Source of the DNA: an uncultured Clostridium sp.
GTDB taxonomy: Bacteria; Bacillota; Clostridia; TANB77; CAG-508
DNA length: 32,090 nt
Assembly: GCA_947567695.1 (NCBI GenBank)
Contig: CANONT010000020.1
Span: forward strand, 1 to 32,090
Direction of reading: 5' to 3'
The translations under genes and the position numbers were made by a program. Positions within the stretch are counted from its first letter, which is position 1. Each line of letters opens with the position of its first letter. The notes under the pieces are model-generated. The model saw only the letters and a program-made list of their open reading frames with translations, searched no databases and was not told the origin of the DNA. Positions 16,996 through 26,107 of the stretch are shown here, piece after piece.

Positions 16996-18078
16996 TTATT
17001 GAACCATAAAATAAACCTTATGATTTTTTACTAAAACTTTAATATTTTTATTAGGCGTTAAATACTTATTACCAATATTATTATTACATAACTTTATAAT
17101 ATCATTGATATGTATTTTTTCAATACTTGCTGTCGTTCCAAATAACCTTTTTATAATATATCGAACTAGCCTTGATTTTATTACTATTTCTTGTAAATTA
17201 AACTTTTTTAAATCGATCACAATTTCCTTTTGTTTTTCCTCTAAAACGATTTCTTGATAAGCTTTTTTCATTTGCTTTTCCATATATTCATTCTCTAATG
17301 ATATTAGATCAGATAAACGTTCAATCGTTTGAATAATATTTGGATTAAATTCTTTCTGAATATACGGAATTACCACATTTCTAACTTTATTCCTATGATA
17401 AATATTCTCAAAATTTGTTTCATCCATTCTTGGATTTAATTGATTTTCTTCGCAATACCTTTCTATTTCAAATCTCTCACATTCAATCAAAGGTCTTATA
17501 AGATTTCCCCTTTTGGGTTCAATTCCCTTTAACCCTTCCATGCCGCTTCCTCTTAAAACATGCATCAAAACAGTTTCTATCTTATCATTTTTATTATGAG
17601 CAATGGCTATCTTATTAGCTCCTGTCTTTTTCAAAACTTCATCAAAAAATTCATATCTTGCTAATCTTCCTGCTTCCTCTGTTCCTATTTTATTAGTATT
17701 AGCCAATTTTTGGACATCTATACTTTTCGCATAAAATTCAATCCCATTTTTTTCACAATAATTTTTTACAAATTTCTCATCTTCATTCGCCTCTTCTCGT
17801 AGCATATGATTCACATGAGCCACAACTATTTTCACCATGTCCCCACTGGTTCCGGGATTAAGTGGGGACATGGGAAGCGTCCCCACTGGTTCTGAGATCA
17901 AGTGGGGAAATTGAGGAGATTTTGTGATTTTATTTAAATAATCTAACAAACATATAGAGTCTGGTCCCCCTGAAACTCCTACTACTATTTTATCATTGTT
18001 TTCTATTAAATGATATTTCTTAATCGTATTCCCTATTATATTTTCTAATTTTTTTTCTTCATTCCCTCTTTTATTCAT
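16996..18078 (-). CDS. tilS: tRNA(Ile)-lysidine synthase TilS, with a repeat-encoded insertion
   Basis: TilS converts C34 of the CAU-anticodon tRNA-Ile to lysidine, so that it reads AUA; it is normally essential. The PP-loop SGGPDS is at 36-41, AHVNHMLRE at 87-95, and AHNKNDKIET near the middle of the N-terminal domain. Residues about 57-81 (PHLISEPVGT...GTSGDM) are encoded by two tandem palindromic repeats (17836-17908) inserted in frame between the PP-loop helix and the next strand, where relatives have a short loop. At 360 residues it lacks the extra C-terminal substrate-binding domain of the about 460-residue Bacillus enzyme; no frameshifted continuation exists downstream. The start at 18078 has AGGA about 7 nt upstream. 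Confidence 0.93.
   Translation of the reverse strand: MNKRGNEEKKLENIIGNTIKKYHLIENNDKIVVGVSGGPDSICLLDYLNKITKSPQFPHLISEPVGTLPMSPLNPGTSGDMVKIVVAHVNHMLREEANEDEKFVKNYCEKNGIEFYAKSIDVQKLANTNKIGTEEAGRLARYEFFDEVLKKTGANKIAIAHNKNDKIETVLMHVLRGSGMEGLKGIEPKRGNLIRPLIECERFEIERYCEENQLNPRMDETNFENIYHRNKVRNVVIPYIQKEFNPNIIQTIERLSDLISLENEYMEKQMKKAYQEIVLEEKQKEIVIDLKKFNLQEIVIKSRLVRYIIKRLFGTTASIEKIHINDIIKLCNNNIGNKYLTPNKNIKVLVKNHKVYFMVQ
17836..17872. repeat. Palindromic repeat, GTCCCCACT family, inside tilS (copy 1)
   Basis: Perfect 12-bp arms, CATGTCCCCACT and AGTGGGGACATG, flank a 13-nt centre GGTTCCGGGATTA. It is translated in frame within TilS. Confidence 0.95.
17879..17908. repeat. Palindromic repeat, GTCCCCACT family, inside tilS (copy 2)
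   Basis: Arms TCCCCACT and AGTGGGGA flank GGTTCTGAGATCA, a diverged copy of the centre of copy 1, in the same orientation, about 6 nt away. It is translated in frame within TilS. Confidence 0.9.
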
Positions 18079-18108
18079 TCTATTTTCCTACTTCCCTTTT
18101 TATTTTAA

Positions 18109-18376
18109 TCAATCTCTATTTTCAATTCTTTTCAGTTTTTTTCGATTAATTCCTAATATCGTTTCCATCATTCTATAAGATATATCATTTTCATATTTTA
18201 ATTTTTTTATTGCTAAACTAAGCAATTCTTCGTTTTGACAAAATTCTTCTTTTGCTATATTATTTTTTACATTGATTAATATCTTTTACGGAATTGAATA
18301 TATACTCTTTATTATTTCCTTGAACCATAATATGAAAAAAAGAAGTATTTATATTTTCTTTGCAGATTCTAGCCAT
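18109..18376 (-). pseudogene. Remnant of a Y1 / REP-associated (IS200-like) transposase
   Basis: From an ATG at 18376 the minus strand encodes 38 residues that include FFHIMVQGNNKEYIF, resembling the N-terminal HUH-containing strand of Y1 transposases of the REP-associated (RAYT) group, then stops at 18260. A shifted frame from about 18255 to the TGA at 18109 encodes a helical segment (ISYRMMETILGINRKKLKRI) like the helix-turn-helix tail of some of these proteins. The central part with the catalytic tyrosine is missing, so this is an internally deleted, inactive relic. It fills the 427-nt gap between dnaB and tilS, directly beside palindromic repeats. The assignment rests on short motifs. Confidence 0.65.
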
Positions 18377-18470
18377 ACTCTCATCCTTTCTTTTTTGAAC
18401 TTCTCCTACAAAAATTATAAATTGCCCCTTTTGATCCTCTTTCTATTTCCAATCCCCATTGACTTAGCCT

Positions 18471-18507
18471 AATGTCCCCACTTGATCCCGGAACCAGTGG
18501 GGACATT
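18471..18507. repeat. Palindromic repeat, GTCCCCACT family, on the dnaB stop codon
   Basis: Perfect 12-bp arms, AATGTCCCCACT (18471-18482) and AGTGGGGACATT (18496-18507), flank TGATCCCGGAACC. Its orientation is inverted relative to the tilS copies. The outer bases supply part of the TAA stop codon of dnaB (18506-18508). Confidence 0.95.
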
Positions 18508-19840
18508 AATCATCAAATCTTTTTTCCAAATTAACAAACTTCGTGTAGCTTCCTAGCCACAATAAGTCTACCGTTCCTGTTGATCCTCCTCTATGTTTTG
18601 CTATGATAACTTCTGCTATGTCCTTTTTCTCGCTGTCTTGGTTATAGTAATCATCTCTATATAAGAACATAACAATATCTGCATCTTGCTCGATCGCTCC
18701 TGACTCTCTTAAATCAGAAAGCATTGGTCTATGGTCTGGCCTTTGTTCTACTGCTCTTGATAATTGTGATAATGCAACAACTGGTACACCTATTTCTTTG
18801 GCTAGTATTTTTAAGGAACGGCTGATTTCTGATATTTCTTGTTCACGGCTTCCATTTCTTTTATTACTTCCTTGTACTAGTTGCAAATAGTCAATTACTA
18901 CCATTCCTATATTTTTTTCTAGTTTCAATTTCCTACATTTTGCTCGTATTTCCATAACAGAAATACCAGGTGTATCATCAATATAAATTTCCGCCTCTGA
19001 CAATGGTCCTATACTACCAGCTAGTTTTGTCCAGTCATCTTCTTCTAGTTTTCCAGTTCTTACCTTATTACTATCCACCATGGCTTCACTACATAAAATT
19101 CTGTTTACCATTTGCTCTTTTGACATCTCTAAACTAAAAATTGCTACTGGTATATTAGATTTAACTGCTGCATTGGTTGCAATATTTAAAGCAAACGCTG
19201 ATTTACCCATAGCTGGTCTTGCTGCAATTAAGATTAAATCTGAGCCATGAAAACCTGCTGTTTTATAGTCTAACTCTGTAAATCCTGTTGGAACACCTGT
19301 AATGTGTTGTTTTCGATTATATAATTCTTCTAGTTGTGTAAAACTATCTACTAACACATCTTTAATTGGTGTATAACCTTTTTGATTTTTATTTTGCATG
19401 ATATTGAAAATCTTTTTTTCAGCATCTTCCATAATATCTTCTACATCTTCTGTTGGGTCGTAACCCAGTTCGATAATCTCATTTGCTGTTTTAATGAGAT
19501 TTCTTAATACCGACTTTTCTTCTACTATTTTTATGTATTTCAAAGCATTCGCAGTAGTAGGAACTTTCTCTGGTAATTCTGCTAAATAATCCAATCCCCC
19601 CACTTGCTCAAATTTTCCCATTGCCTCTAATTCTGCTTTTACTGTGATAATATCGATCGGCTCTGCTCGGTTATATAAATTTAAGATAGCCGAATAAATT
19701 GCTCGATGATCTTCACGATAAAAATCTTCTTCTTTTAGTACTTCTATACTTGAAATGACAGCATCTTTATCAGTTAACATACTTCCTATAATGGCTTGCT
19801 CTGCTTCTAAATCATGTGGTGGTACTTTTCCTAACTCCAT
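18506..19840 (-). CDS. dnaB: Replicative DNA helicase DnaB
   Basis: DnaB is the hexameric helicase that unwinds DNA at the replication fork and recruits primase (in Bacillus the same protein is called DnaC). Residues 1-100 form the N-terminal helical domain; the RecA-like domain has Walker A AARPAMGKS (207-215), VVIDYLQLV and DLRESGAIEQDAD. At 444 residues it is full length with no intein. The start has GGGAGG 6 nt upstream. It lies 22 nt after rplI, the usual arrangement in Bacillota. The stop codon is overlapped by a palindromic repeat. Confidence 0.98.
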   Translation of the reverse strand: MELGKVPPHDLEAEQAIIGSMLTDKDAVISSIEVLKEEDFYREDHRAIYSAILNLYNRAEPIDIITVKAELEAMGKFEQVGGLDYLAELPEKVPTTANALKYIKIVEEKSVLRNLIKTANEIIELGYDPTEDVEDIMEDAEKKIFNIMQNKNQKGYTPIKDVLVDSFTQLEELYNRKQHITGVPTGFTELDYKTAGFHGSDLILIAARPAMGKSAFALNIATNAAVKSNIPVAIFSLEMSKEQMVNRILCSEAMVDSNKVRTGKLEEDDWTKLAGSIGPLSEAEIYIDDTPGISVMEIRAKCRKLKLEKNIGMVVIDYLQLVQGSNKRNGSREQEISEISRSLKILAKEIGVPVVALSQLSRAVEQRPDHRPMLSDLRESGAIEQDADIVMFLYRDDYYNQDSEKKDIAEVIIAKHRGGSTGTVDLLWLGSYTKFVNLEKRFDD

Positions 19841-19862
19841 CTAATTCCTCCCTTTTGGCAAT

Positions 19863-20309
19863 TTAGTCTGAAATAACATCAATCTTTAATTTCCCAATAA
19901 CACCTTCAAATAATTTAATTTCAACTGTTTGAGTCCCTAGCACTTTAATCGTTTCCTTTAAATCTATTTTCTTTTTGTCAACTTGTATTTTGTATTGTTT
20001 CTCAAGTTCCTGTGCAATTTCCTTTGTAGATACTCCGCCAAAGATTTTTCCATTTTCTCCTGACTTTACTTTTATTTTTAACAAAATTTTAGATAATTGA
20101 TCGGCTACTTTTAAAGCTTCTTCTTTTTCTTGGTCTTTTTGGAACTTGACAGAATTTTGCTTTGCTTTTAATTTCGCCATATTTTCGTTATTTGCTTCTA
20201 CTGCTAAACTCTTTGGAAATAAAAAATTTCTAGCATAACCATCTGATGCATTAATCACTTGGTCTTTTTTTCCTACTCCTTTAATATCTGCCTTTAAAAT
20301 CACTTTCAT
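19863..20309 (-). CDS. rplI: 50S ribosomal protein L9
   Basis: A 148-residue protein with the L9 signature: an N-terminal domain (MKVILKADIKGVGKKDQV...GYARNFLFP), a long connecting helix, and a C-terminal domain (GENGKIFGGVSTKEIAQEL). L9 binds 23S rRNA domain V and helps frame maintenance: loss of L9 raises frameshifting and hopping, of interest given the two frameshift sites here, though this copy looks intact. AAAGGTG lies about 8 nt before the start. It sits between gdpP and dnaB. Confidence 0.98.
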   Translation of the reverse strand: MKVILKADIKGVGKKDQVINASDGYARNFLFPKSLAVEANNENMAKLKAKQNSVKFQKDQEKEEALKVADQLSKILLKIKVKSGENGKIFGGVSTKEIAQELEKQYKIQVDKKKIDLKETIKVLGTQTVEIKLFEGVIGKLKIDVISD

Positions 20310-20383
20310 ATTACCACACCTTTCTATTATTTCGCAATTTAAGATTCCTATATTGTTTAAAATTCCTCAATGCTATTGAGAAT

Positions 20384-20421
20384 ATTGCCAAAAAGATCCG
20401 TCCCTATTGCACTTTTGGCAT
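20384..20421. repeat. Palindromic repeat, diverged GATCCGTCCC family, between gdpP and rplI
   Basis: TGCCAAAA (20386-20393) pairs with TTTTGGCA (20413-20420), enclosing GATCCGTCCCTATTG. It is a diverged relative of the 31-bp units at 4154 and 14965, and lies about 12 nt from another palindrome. Confidence 0.75.
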
Positions 20422-20432
20422 TTTCTCCCAGC

Positions 20433-20463
20433 GTCCCCATTTTATCCCGGAACCAGTGGGGAC
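20433..20463. repeat. Palindromic repeat, GTCCCCACT family, next to the gdpP stop codon
   Basis: GTCCCCATT (20433-20441) pairs with AGTGGGGAC (20455-20463) with one mismatch, around a centre containing ATCCCGGAACC. It has the same orientation and the same position relative to a TAA stop (20465-20467) as the dnaB copy. Confidence 0.9.
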
Positions 20464-20464
20464 A

Positions 20465-22468
20465 TTATTCTATTTCTGAAAAATATTCATTGATTCGATT
20501 GATTAATTCTTGTTTTGTTTCTTCTATGGTCATATCCTCAACTTGTGCTCCAGCAAGGGTAATATGCCCTCCTCCACCTAGCTTTTCTAATATGATTTGA
20601 ACATTGATGTCTCCTATGGATCGTCCACTGATACAGACTTTATCCTCTAGTTGACCAATGACAAAAGATGCTGTTATTTCACTGATGGTAAGTAGTTCAT
20701 CTGCTGCTTTTGCACAAACCACATTGACATCTTTGACTTTTTCCTCATAGGTTGAAATAGCTATGGTATCATTTACTATTTCAGCTTTTCCCACAATTTC
20801 TGCTATTCTGTTAAAGCTTTCTAGGTCACTTTGGAACCATTTTTTGACTCGAATAATATCAACGCCACATTTTCGTAGATAGGCTGCTGCTTCAAATGTT
20901 CTTACTCCTGTTTTATAAGTAAAGTTTTTGGTATCCATCATAATTCCCGCATATAAACTTTCTGCTTCTATGGTTTTTAGTTCAACATTTTCTTCTGCAT
21001 ATTGTAGAAGTTCTGTTACTAATTCTGCTGCTGAGGAAGCATACACTTCTTGGAAAGTAAGTGTTGCACTTTCTATAAAATCTGCACTTCTTCTATGATG
21101 ATCTATAATGACAACTTCTTTTACTTTCTCCAATAATTCGGTTGATTCTACATAGTTAAACTTGTGGGTATCTACTACTACTAATAGCGTATCTTCTTCT
21201 ACATTTTCTAGGGCTACTTCTTTGTTGATAATAACATCTTCGTATTCTTCGTCTTTTTCAATTGACTTTCTAAATGCTTCTAAAGTAGGAGTTTTGGTAT
21301 CCATTACCAGATAAGCATTTTTTTCTAATGATTTGGCTAAACGATAAATTCCTAAACTTGCTCCTACGCAGTCCATGTCTGGATTAGCATGCCCCATAAT
21401 CATTACTTTTTTGGATTTTTTGATTAGATTTTCTAAGGCTTGTGCTACTACTCTTGCTTTTACTTTCGTTCTTTTTTCTACTTCTTGTACTCTTCCTCCA
21501 AAGAATTTATAGATATCATTTTCTCGAATAACAGCTTGGTCTCCTCCACGCCCTAAAACAATATCCATAGCTGCTTGTGCTGATTTGTATTTTTCTTTGT
21601 CTGTATTTCCTTCATTGGAAACTGCAATACTTAAAGTAAATTGAACTTTTTCTTTCATCTTAATTTCTTTTATTTTATCTAATATACTAAATTTATCTTC
21701 TTTTACTTTTTCTAAATATCTTTGCTCAAAAAAGTATACATATCGGTCTTTTTCTGTTTTAATCAAAATTCCATTGGTTTCATCTGTCCACTCATATATA
21801 TATTTGTCGATTTCCGCTATCACTTGTGGTTTTTCTTCACTTTCTAGTCTCTGCATGGTTTCTTCATAGTTATCTACCATAATAATTCCCACACAAGATT
21901 TGGAATCTTGGTATTCTTTTTGTAATTTAATGTTTTCGGTGTCATCTATGAAATAAAGAATTACCATATATTCGTTCTTCTTCTTTTTAGATTTGACATA
22001 TCTTCCCACTACTTGATAGGTCTTTTTGTCAATTTCCATTTGCCTTATGATATCTTGATTGTTATTTTTTTCTCTTTTTTCTATCTCGTCCTTAATATCG
22101 ATGCTTAAATCTTTGATATAAGTATTGATATCAATATTAGCAAATTCTGTTGTAAATCTTGAACTTCTCCAAACCACATTTCCATCTGTTTCTAATATGA
22201 CTAATGGAAATGGTGAATTAATTAAACTTGTTTTTGCTGCTGAGTCTACTGTTAATGTTAAATCTTGTAATGTTTCTGATAATTCACTTTTTCTTTTGTT
22301 GTTTGTATAATAACTATATACTACAATACCTACAAAAATAGCAATAGACGGTAATATCATATAGGTATTTTGAATGCATATAACTACTAGCAAGATAAAT
22401 ATAATAGCTAAATATATTTTAGTCCTAGATACTAAATGATCTAAAACTTTTCTGTTGTTGTTTTGCAT
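20465..22468 (-). CDS. gdpP: GdpP, membrane c-di-AMP phosphodiesterase
   Basis: GdpP hydrolyses cyclic di-AMP and so controls turgor, potassium uptake and cell-wall stress. Domains in order: two membrane helices (about 17-54), a PAS-like region (about 80-180), a degenerate GGDEF domain (about 185-315), then DHH/DHHA1. The catalytic motifs are HANPDMD (360-366), VVDTHKFN, IIDHHRR (DHH at 456-458) and the DHHA1 signature GGGGH near the C-terminus. At 667 residues it is full length. The start has AAAGGAG 6 nt upstream. It leads the gdpP-rplI-dnaB cluster and has a strong promoter just after the rpoC terminator. Confidence 0.97.
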   Translation of the reverse strand: MQNNNRKVLDHLVSRTKIYLAIIFILLVVICIQNTYMILPSIAIFVGIVVYSYYTNNKRKSELSETLQDLTLTVDSAAKTSLINSPFPLVILETDGNVVWRSSRFTTEFANIDINTYIKDLSIDIKDEIEKREKNNNQDIIRQMEIDKKTYQVVGRYVKSKKKKNEYMVILYFIDDTENIKLQKEYQDSKSCVGIIMVDNYEETMQRLESEEKPQVIAEIDKYIYEWTDETNGILIKTEKDRYVYFFEQRYLEKVKEDKFSILDKIKEIKMKEKVQFTLSIAVSNEGNTDKEKYKSAQAAMDIVLGRGGDQAVIRENDIYKFFGGRVQEVEKRTKVKARVVAQALENLIKKSKKVMIMGHANPDMDCVGASLGIYRLAKSLEKNAYLVMDTKTPTLEAFRKSIEKDEEYEDVIINKEVALENVEEDTLLVVVDTHKFNYVESTELLEKVKEVVIIDHHRRSADFIESATLTFQEVYASSAAELVTELLQYAEENVELKTIEAESLYAGIMMDTKNFTYKTGVRTFEAAAYLRKCGVDIIRVKKWFQSDLESFNRIAEIVGKAEIVNDTIAISTYEEKVKDVNVVCAKAADELLTISEITASFVIGQLEDKVCISGRSIGDINVQIILEKLGGGGHITLAGAQVEDMTIEETKQELINRINEYFSEIE

Positions 22469-22507
22469 ACATTTCTCCTTTATTTATGAACCTTTTAATA
22501 CTATTCT

Positions 22508-22536
22508 ATTTTACTAGCAAATAGGCTATTTGTCAA
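22508..22536 (-). promoter_or_regulatory. SigmaA promoter of gdpP
   Basis: The minus strand reads a perfect TTGACA (22531-22536), 17 nt, TAAAAT (22508-22513), about 40 nt before the gdpP start and directly after the rpoC terminator. Confidence 0.8.
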
Positions 22537-22564
22537 GAAAAACAGCTATATTTAGCTGTTTTTC
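22537..22564 (-). terminator. Intrinsic terminator of the rpoBC operon
   Basis: AAAAACAGCTA (22538-22548) pairs perfectly with TAGCTGTTTTT (22553-22563), with an outer G-C pair and a 4-nt loop. On the minus strand the descending arm ends in five T. It starts 8 nt past the rpoC stop. Confidence 0.85.
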
Positions 22565-22572
22565 TAAAGTTT

Positions 22573-25500
22573 CTATTCTACCACATCTGCTACTTCTTCT
22601 AGTTCATTTTCCGTACTAATATGAATATTTTGATACTTCTGCATTCCCGTACCTGCTGGAATCAACTTACCAATAATAACATTCTCTTTTAATCCCACTA
22701 AGTCATCTGTCTTACCTTTGACAGCTGCTTCAGTAAGAACTCTTGTTGTCTCTTGGAAAGAAGCTGCTGACAAGAAGCTATCCGTAGCAAGAGAAGCTTT
22801 CGTAATACCAAGTAGTACTCTTTTACCAGTAGCAGGACGTTTTCCCTCTGCAATTACTTCATTGTTTTTATCCTCAAACTCATACATATCAATTAAGGAA
22901 CCTGGGAACATATCCGTATCAGCATTATCTTCCACTCGAACTTTTTTAAGCATTTGTCTACCAATAACCTCAATATGTTTATCATTAATATCAACACCTT
23001 GGTTTCTATACACTTTTTGTACTTCTGAAATCAAGTATTCATATACGCCTTCTGGTCCTTTGATTTCTAAGATTTCGCTTGGATTGATAGAACCTTCTAT
23101 TAGTGGTTCACCTGCTTCTACTAAATCGCCATCTTTTACTTTCATTTTAGAACCAAATGGAATCGTATAAGATTTTGAGTTATCGTTTGAAGTAACAATA
23201 ACTTCTTTTTTCTTTTTCGTTTCTTTGATTTTTACTTTACCATCGATTTCAGTAATAATTGCCAATCCCTTTGGTTTTCTAGCTTCAAACAATTCTTCAA
23301 CCCTTGGAAGACCTTGCGTAATATCAGCTACACCAGCAACACCACCAGAGTGAATGGTTCTCATGGTAAGCTGTGTACCAGGTTCACCAATAGATTGTGC
23401 GGCAATAATACCAATGGCTTCTCCGATGGATACCAAATCACGTCTTGCCAATCCCATACCATAACATTTTTGACACACACCATGTTTTGAACGACATCCT
23501 AAAACAGAACGTACTTTTAATTTCTCAATGCCAGCTTCTACAATTTGTTCTGCTAAGCTTTCCGTAATCATAGTATTTTTGTCTACAATTAGTTTTTTCG
23601 TTTCTGGGTGAAGCACATCTTCTACTGGGAATCTTCCTAGTAGTCTTTCTTGCATTTTTTCGATAATTTGGTTTCCATCTTTAATATCATAAACAACAAT
23701 TCCATCTTCTGTTCCACAATCTTCTTCTCTAACAATAATATCTTGTGATACATCCACCAATCTTCTTGTTAAGTATCCAGAGTCAGCTGTTCTTAATGCT
23801 GTATCAGAAAGTCCTTTACGAGCTCCATGGGCTGAAATAAAGTATTCTAAGGCATCTAATCCTTCTGCAAATGAAGATTTGATTGGAATCTCTACGGCTT
23901 TACCTGTGGTACTTGCCATCAATCCACGAATACCTGCAATTTGTCGCAATTGGTTCATGTTACCACGGGCACCTGATTTAACCATCATATAAATTGGGTT
24001 TAACTCATCAAAGTTTTCTTCCATGCTAGTACTTACCTGTTTTGTTGTGTCTTCCCATACATCAATAACTGCATTATATCTCTCATCATCTGTAATCAAA
24101 CCTCTTGCATATTGTTTTCTAATTGTCTCAACCTTTGTATCAGCGTCTTTTAATAAATTCTTTTTCGCTGCTGGTACTTGCACATCGTCCATAGAGAAGG
24201 TAATTCCTGCTAAAGTTGAATACTTAAATCCTAATGCTTTGATATAGTCAATTACTTCTGCTGATTCTGATAATCCATGGGTTCTAATGACTCTCTCAAT
24301 AATATTTCCCATTGATTTTTTCATAACAGGGAAATCGATTTCGTATTGGAATGGATCTTTTTCTCTATCAATAAATCCTAAATCTTGTGGAATTCCTTTA
24401 TTAAAGATAATTCTACCAACACTGGTTTCAATCTTTTGTGCTTTTATTTCTCCATCGATTTCTTTTTCAATTCTTACAAAAATCTTAGCATGAATTCCAA
24501 CATCATGATTCTCAAAAGCCATAATTGCTTCATCTGGGTCTTTGAAGTATTTTCCTTCTCCTTTTTCACCATCTAAAACCATGGTTAAATAGTAAGCTCC
24601 TAAAATCATGTCTAGTCTAGGTACAGCAACTGGTTTACCATCTTGTGGTTTTAGCAAGTTGTTAGTAGAAAGCATCAAATATCTTGATTCTGCTTGTGCT
24701 TCTGGTGATAATGGTAAATGCACAGCCATTTGGTCACCGTCAAAGTCAGCATTGAAAGCTTCACAAACTAATGGGTGAAGTTTTATTGCTCTTCCTTCTA
24801 CTAATACTGGCTCAAAGCTCTGAATACCAAGTCTATGTAGAGTAGGTGCACGGTTTAACATAACTGGGTGGTCTTTGATAACTTCCTCCAAAATCCCCCA
24901 TACTTCTGGTCTTAATCTTTCTACCATTCTTTTGGCATTTTTGATATTTTGTGCAATACCTCTTCCTACTAATTCCCTCATTACAAATGGTTTGAATAAT
25001 TCAACTGCCATTTCTTTTGGAAGTCCACATTGATAAATCTTTAACTCTGGTCCTACTACGATAACAGAACGTCCAGAATAGTCAACACGTTTTCCTAATA
25101 AGTTTTGACGGAAACGTCCTTGTTTTCCTTTTAGCATGTCTGATAAAGATTTTAAAGGTCTGTTTCCAGCACCTGTTACTGGTTTTCCTCTTCTTCCATT
25201 GTCAATTAGAGCATCGACTGATTCTTGAAGCATTCTTTTTTCATTTCTTACAATGATTTCTGGTGCTCCTAATTCTAATAATCTTTTTAATCTATTATTT
25301 CTGTTGATCACTCTTCTGTATAAATCATTTAAATCTGAAGTTGCAAATCTACCACCATCTAATTGTACCATTGGTCTTAATTCTGGTGGAATAACAGGAA
25401 CCACTTGCATAATCATCCATTCTGGTCGATTTCCAGAAAGTCTAAAGGCTTCTACAGTATCTAATCTTTTTACTAATTTCACTTTCTTTTGCTCACTTGC

Positions 25501-26094
25501 TGTTTCTAATTCTTTTCTAATTTCTAATGACAATTTGTCTACATCGACTTGTTCCAATAACTCTTTTAAAGCTTCTGCTCCCATTCTAGCCTTAAAAGAA
25601 CCTCTTCCATATTTTTCTTCTGCTTCATGATATTCTTTTTCATTTAATACCTGACATTTTTCTAAATTAGAAGTTCCCTTATCCACAACAACATAAGAAG
25701 CAAAATAAATGATTTTTTCAAGGTTTCTTGGTGAAATATCTAACATTAAAGCAATCCTACTTGGAATCCCTTTAAAATACCATATATGTGCTACTGGTGC
25801 AGCTAATTCAATATGTCCCATTCTTTCACGTCTAACCTTTGCTTTGGTTACTTCCACACCACAACGATCACACACAATTCCCTTATATCTCACTCTTTTA
25901 TATTTACCACAATGACATTCCCAGTCTTTGGTTGGTCCAAATATTCTCTCACAAAATAGACCATCTTTTTCTGGCTTTAATGTTCTATAATTGATGGTCT
26001 CTGGCTTTTTCACTTCTCCTTTTGACCATTCTCTAATTTTTTCATCAGATGCCACTCCGATTTTTAATTTATCAAAAATATCTAATTCGTCCAA
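22573..26094 (-). CDS. rpoC: RNA polymerase subunit beta-prime
   Basis: RpoC carries the catalytic centre of RNA polymerase. The N-terminal zinc site is CHCGKYKR...CDRCG, the Mg-binding NADFDGDQ is at about residues 447-454, and the second zinc site is CGTED...[14 protein letters not shown] place the start at TTG 26094 ([13 protein letters not shown], 1173 residues) because GGGAGG lies 7 nt upstream and the N-terminus then matches the family. The longer reading from TTG 26115 would overlap rpoB and put the Shine-Dalgarno site inside the gene. rpoB ends 13 nt upstream, so the two are translationally coupled. No in-frame CGG codon was seen. Confidence 0.98.
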   Translation of the reverse strand: MDELDIFDKLKIGVASDEKIREWSKGEVKKPETINYRTLKPEKDGLFCERIFGPTKDWECHCGKYKRVRYKGIVCDRCGVEVTKAKVRRERMGHIELAAPVAHIWYFKGIPSRIALMLDISPRNLEKIIYFASYVVVDKGTSNLEKCQVLNEKEYHEAEEKYGRGSFKARMGAEALKELLEQVDVDKLSLEIRKELETASEQKKVKLVKRLDTVEAFRLSGNRPEWMIMQVVPVIPPELRPMVQLDGGRFATSDLNDLYRRVINRNNRLKRLLELGAPEIIVRNEKRMLQESVDALIDNGRRGKPVTGAGNRPLKSLSDMLKGKQGRFRQNLLGKRVDYSGRSVIVVGPELKIYQCGLPKEMAVELFKPFVMRELVGRGIAQNIKNAKRMVERLRPEVWGILEEVIKDHPVMLNRAPTLHRLGIQSFEPVLVEGRAIKLHPLVCEAFNADFDGDQMAVHLPLSPEAQAESRYLMLSTNNLLKPQDGKPVAVPRLDMILGAYYLTMVLDGEKGEGKYFKDPDEAIMAFENHDVGIHAKIFVRIEKEIDGEIKAQKIETSVGRIIFNKGIPQDLGFIDREKDPFQYEIDFPVMKKSMGNIIERVIRTHGLSESAEVIDYIKALGFKYSTLAGITFSMDDVQVPAAKKNLLKDADTKVETIRKQYARGLITDDERYNAVIDVWEDTTKQVSTSMEENFDELNPIYMMVKSGARGNMNQLRQIAGIRGLMASTTGKAVEIPIKSSFAEGLDALEYFISAHGARKGLSDTALRTADSGYLTRRLVDVSQDIIVREEDCGTEDGIVVYDIKDGNQIIEKMQERLLGRFPVEDVLHPETKKLIVDKNTMITESLAEQIVEAGIEKLKVRSVLGCRSKHGVCQKCYGMGLARRDLVSIGEAIGIIAAQSIGEPGTQLTMRTIHSGGVAGVADITQGLPRVEELFEARKPKGLAIITEIDGKVKIKETKKKKEVIVTSNDNSKSYTIPFGSKMKVKDGDLVEAGEPLIEGSINPSEILEIKGPEGVYEYLISEVQKVYRNQGVDINDKHIEVIGRQMLKKVRVEDNADTDMFPGSLIDMYEFEDKNNEVIAEGKRPATGKRVLLGITKASLATDSFLSAASFQETTRVLTEAAVKGKTDDLVGLKENVIIGKLIPAGTGMQKYQNIHISTENELEEVADVVE

Positions 26095-26107
26095 ACTTCT
26101 TCCTCCC

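Noticed and set aside
16996-17010. Frameshifted continuation of tilS giving the missing C-terminal domain
   Set aside because: Only about 180 nt separate tilS from ftsH and they hold a small hairpin and the ftsH promoter; no coding continuation is seen in any frame.
18109-18376. CGG-type frameshift as the cause of the break in the transposase remnant
   Set aside because: No CGG codon lies at the break; the first frame ends at an ordinary TAA and the central domain is missing, so it is a deletion-type relic.
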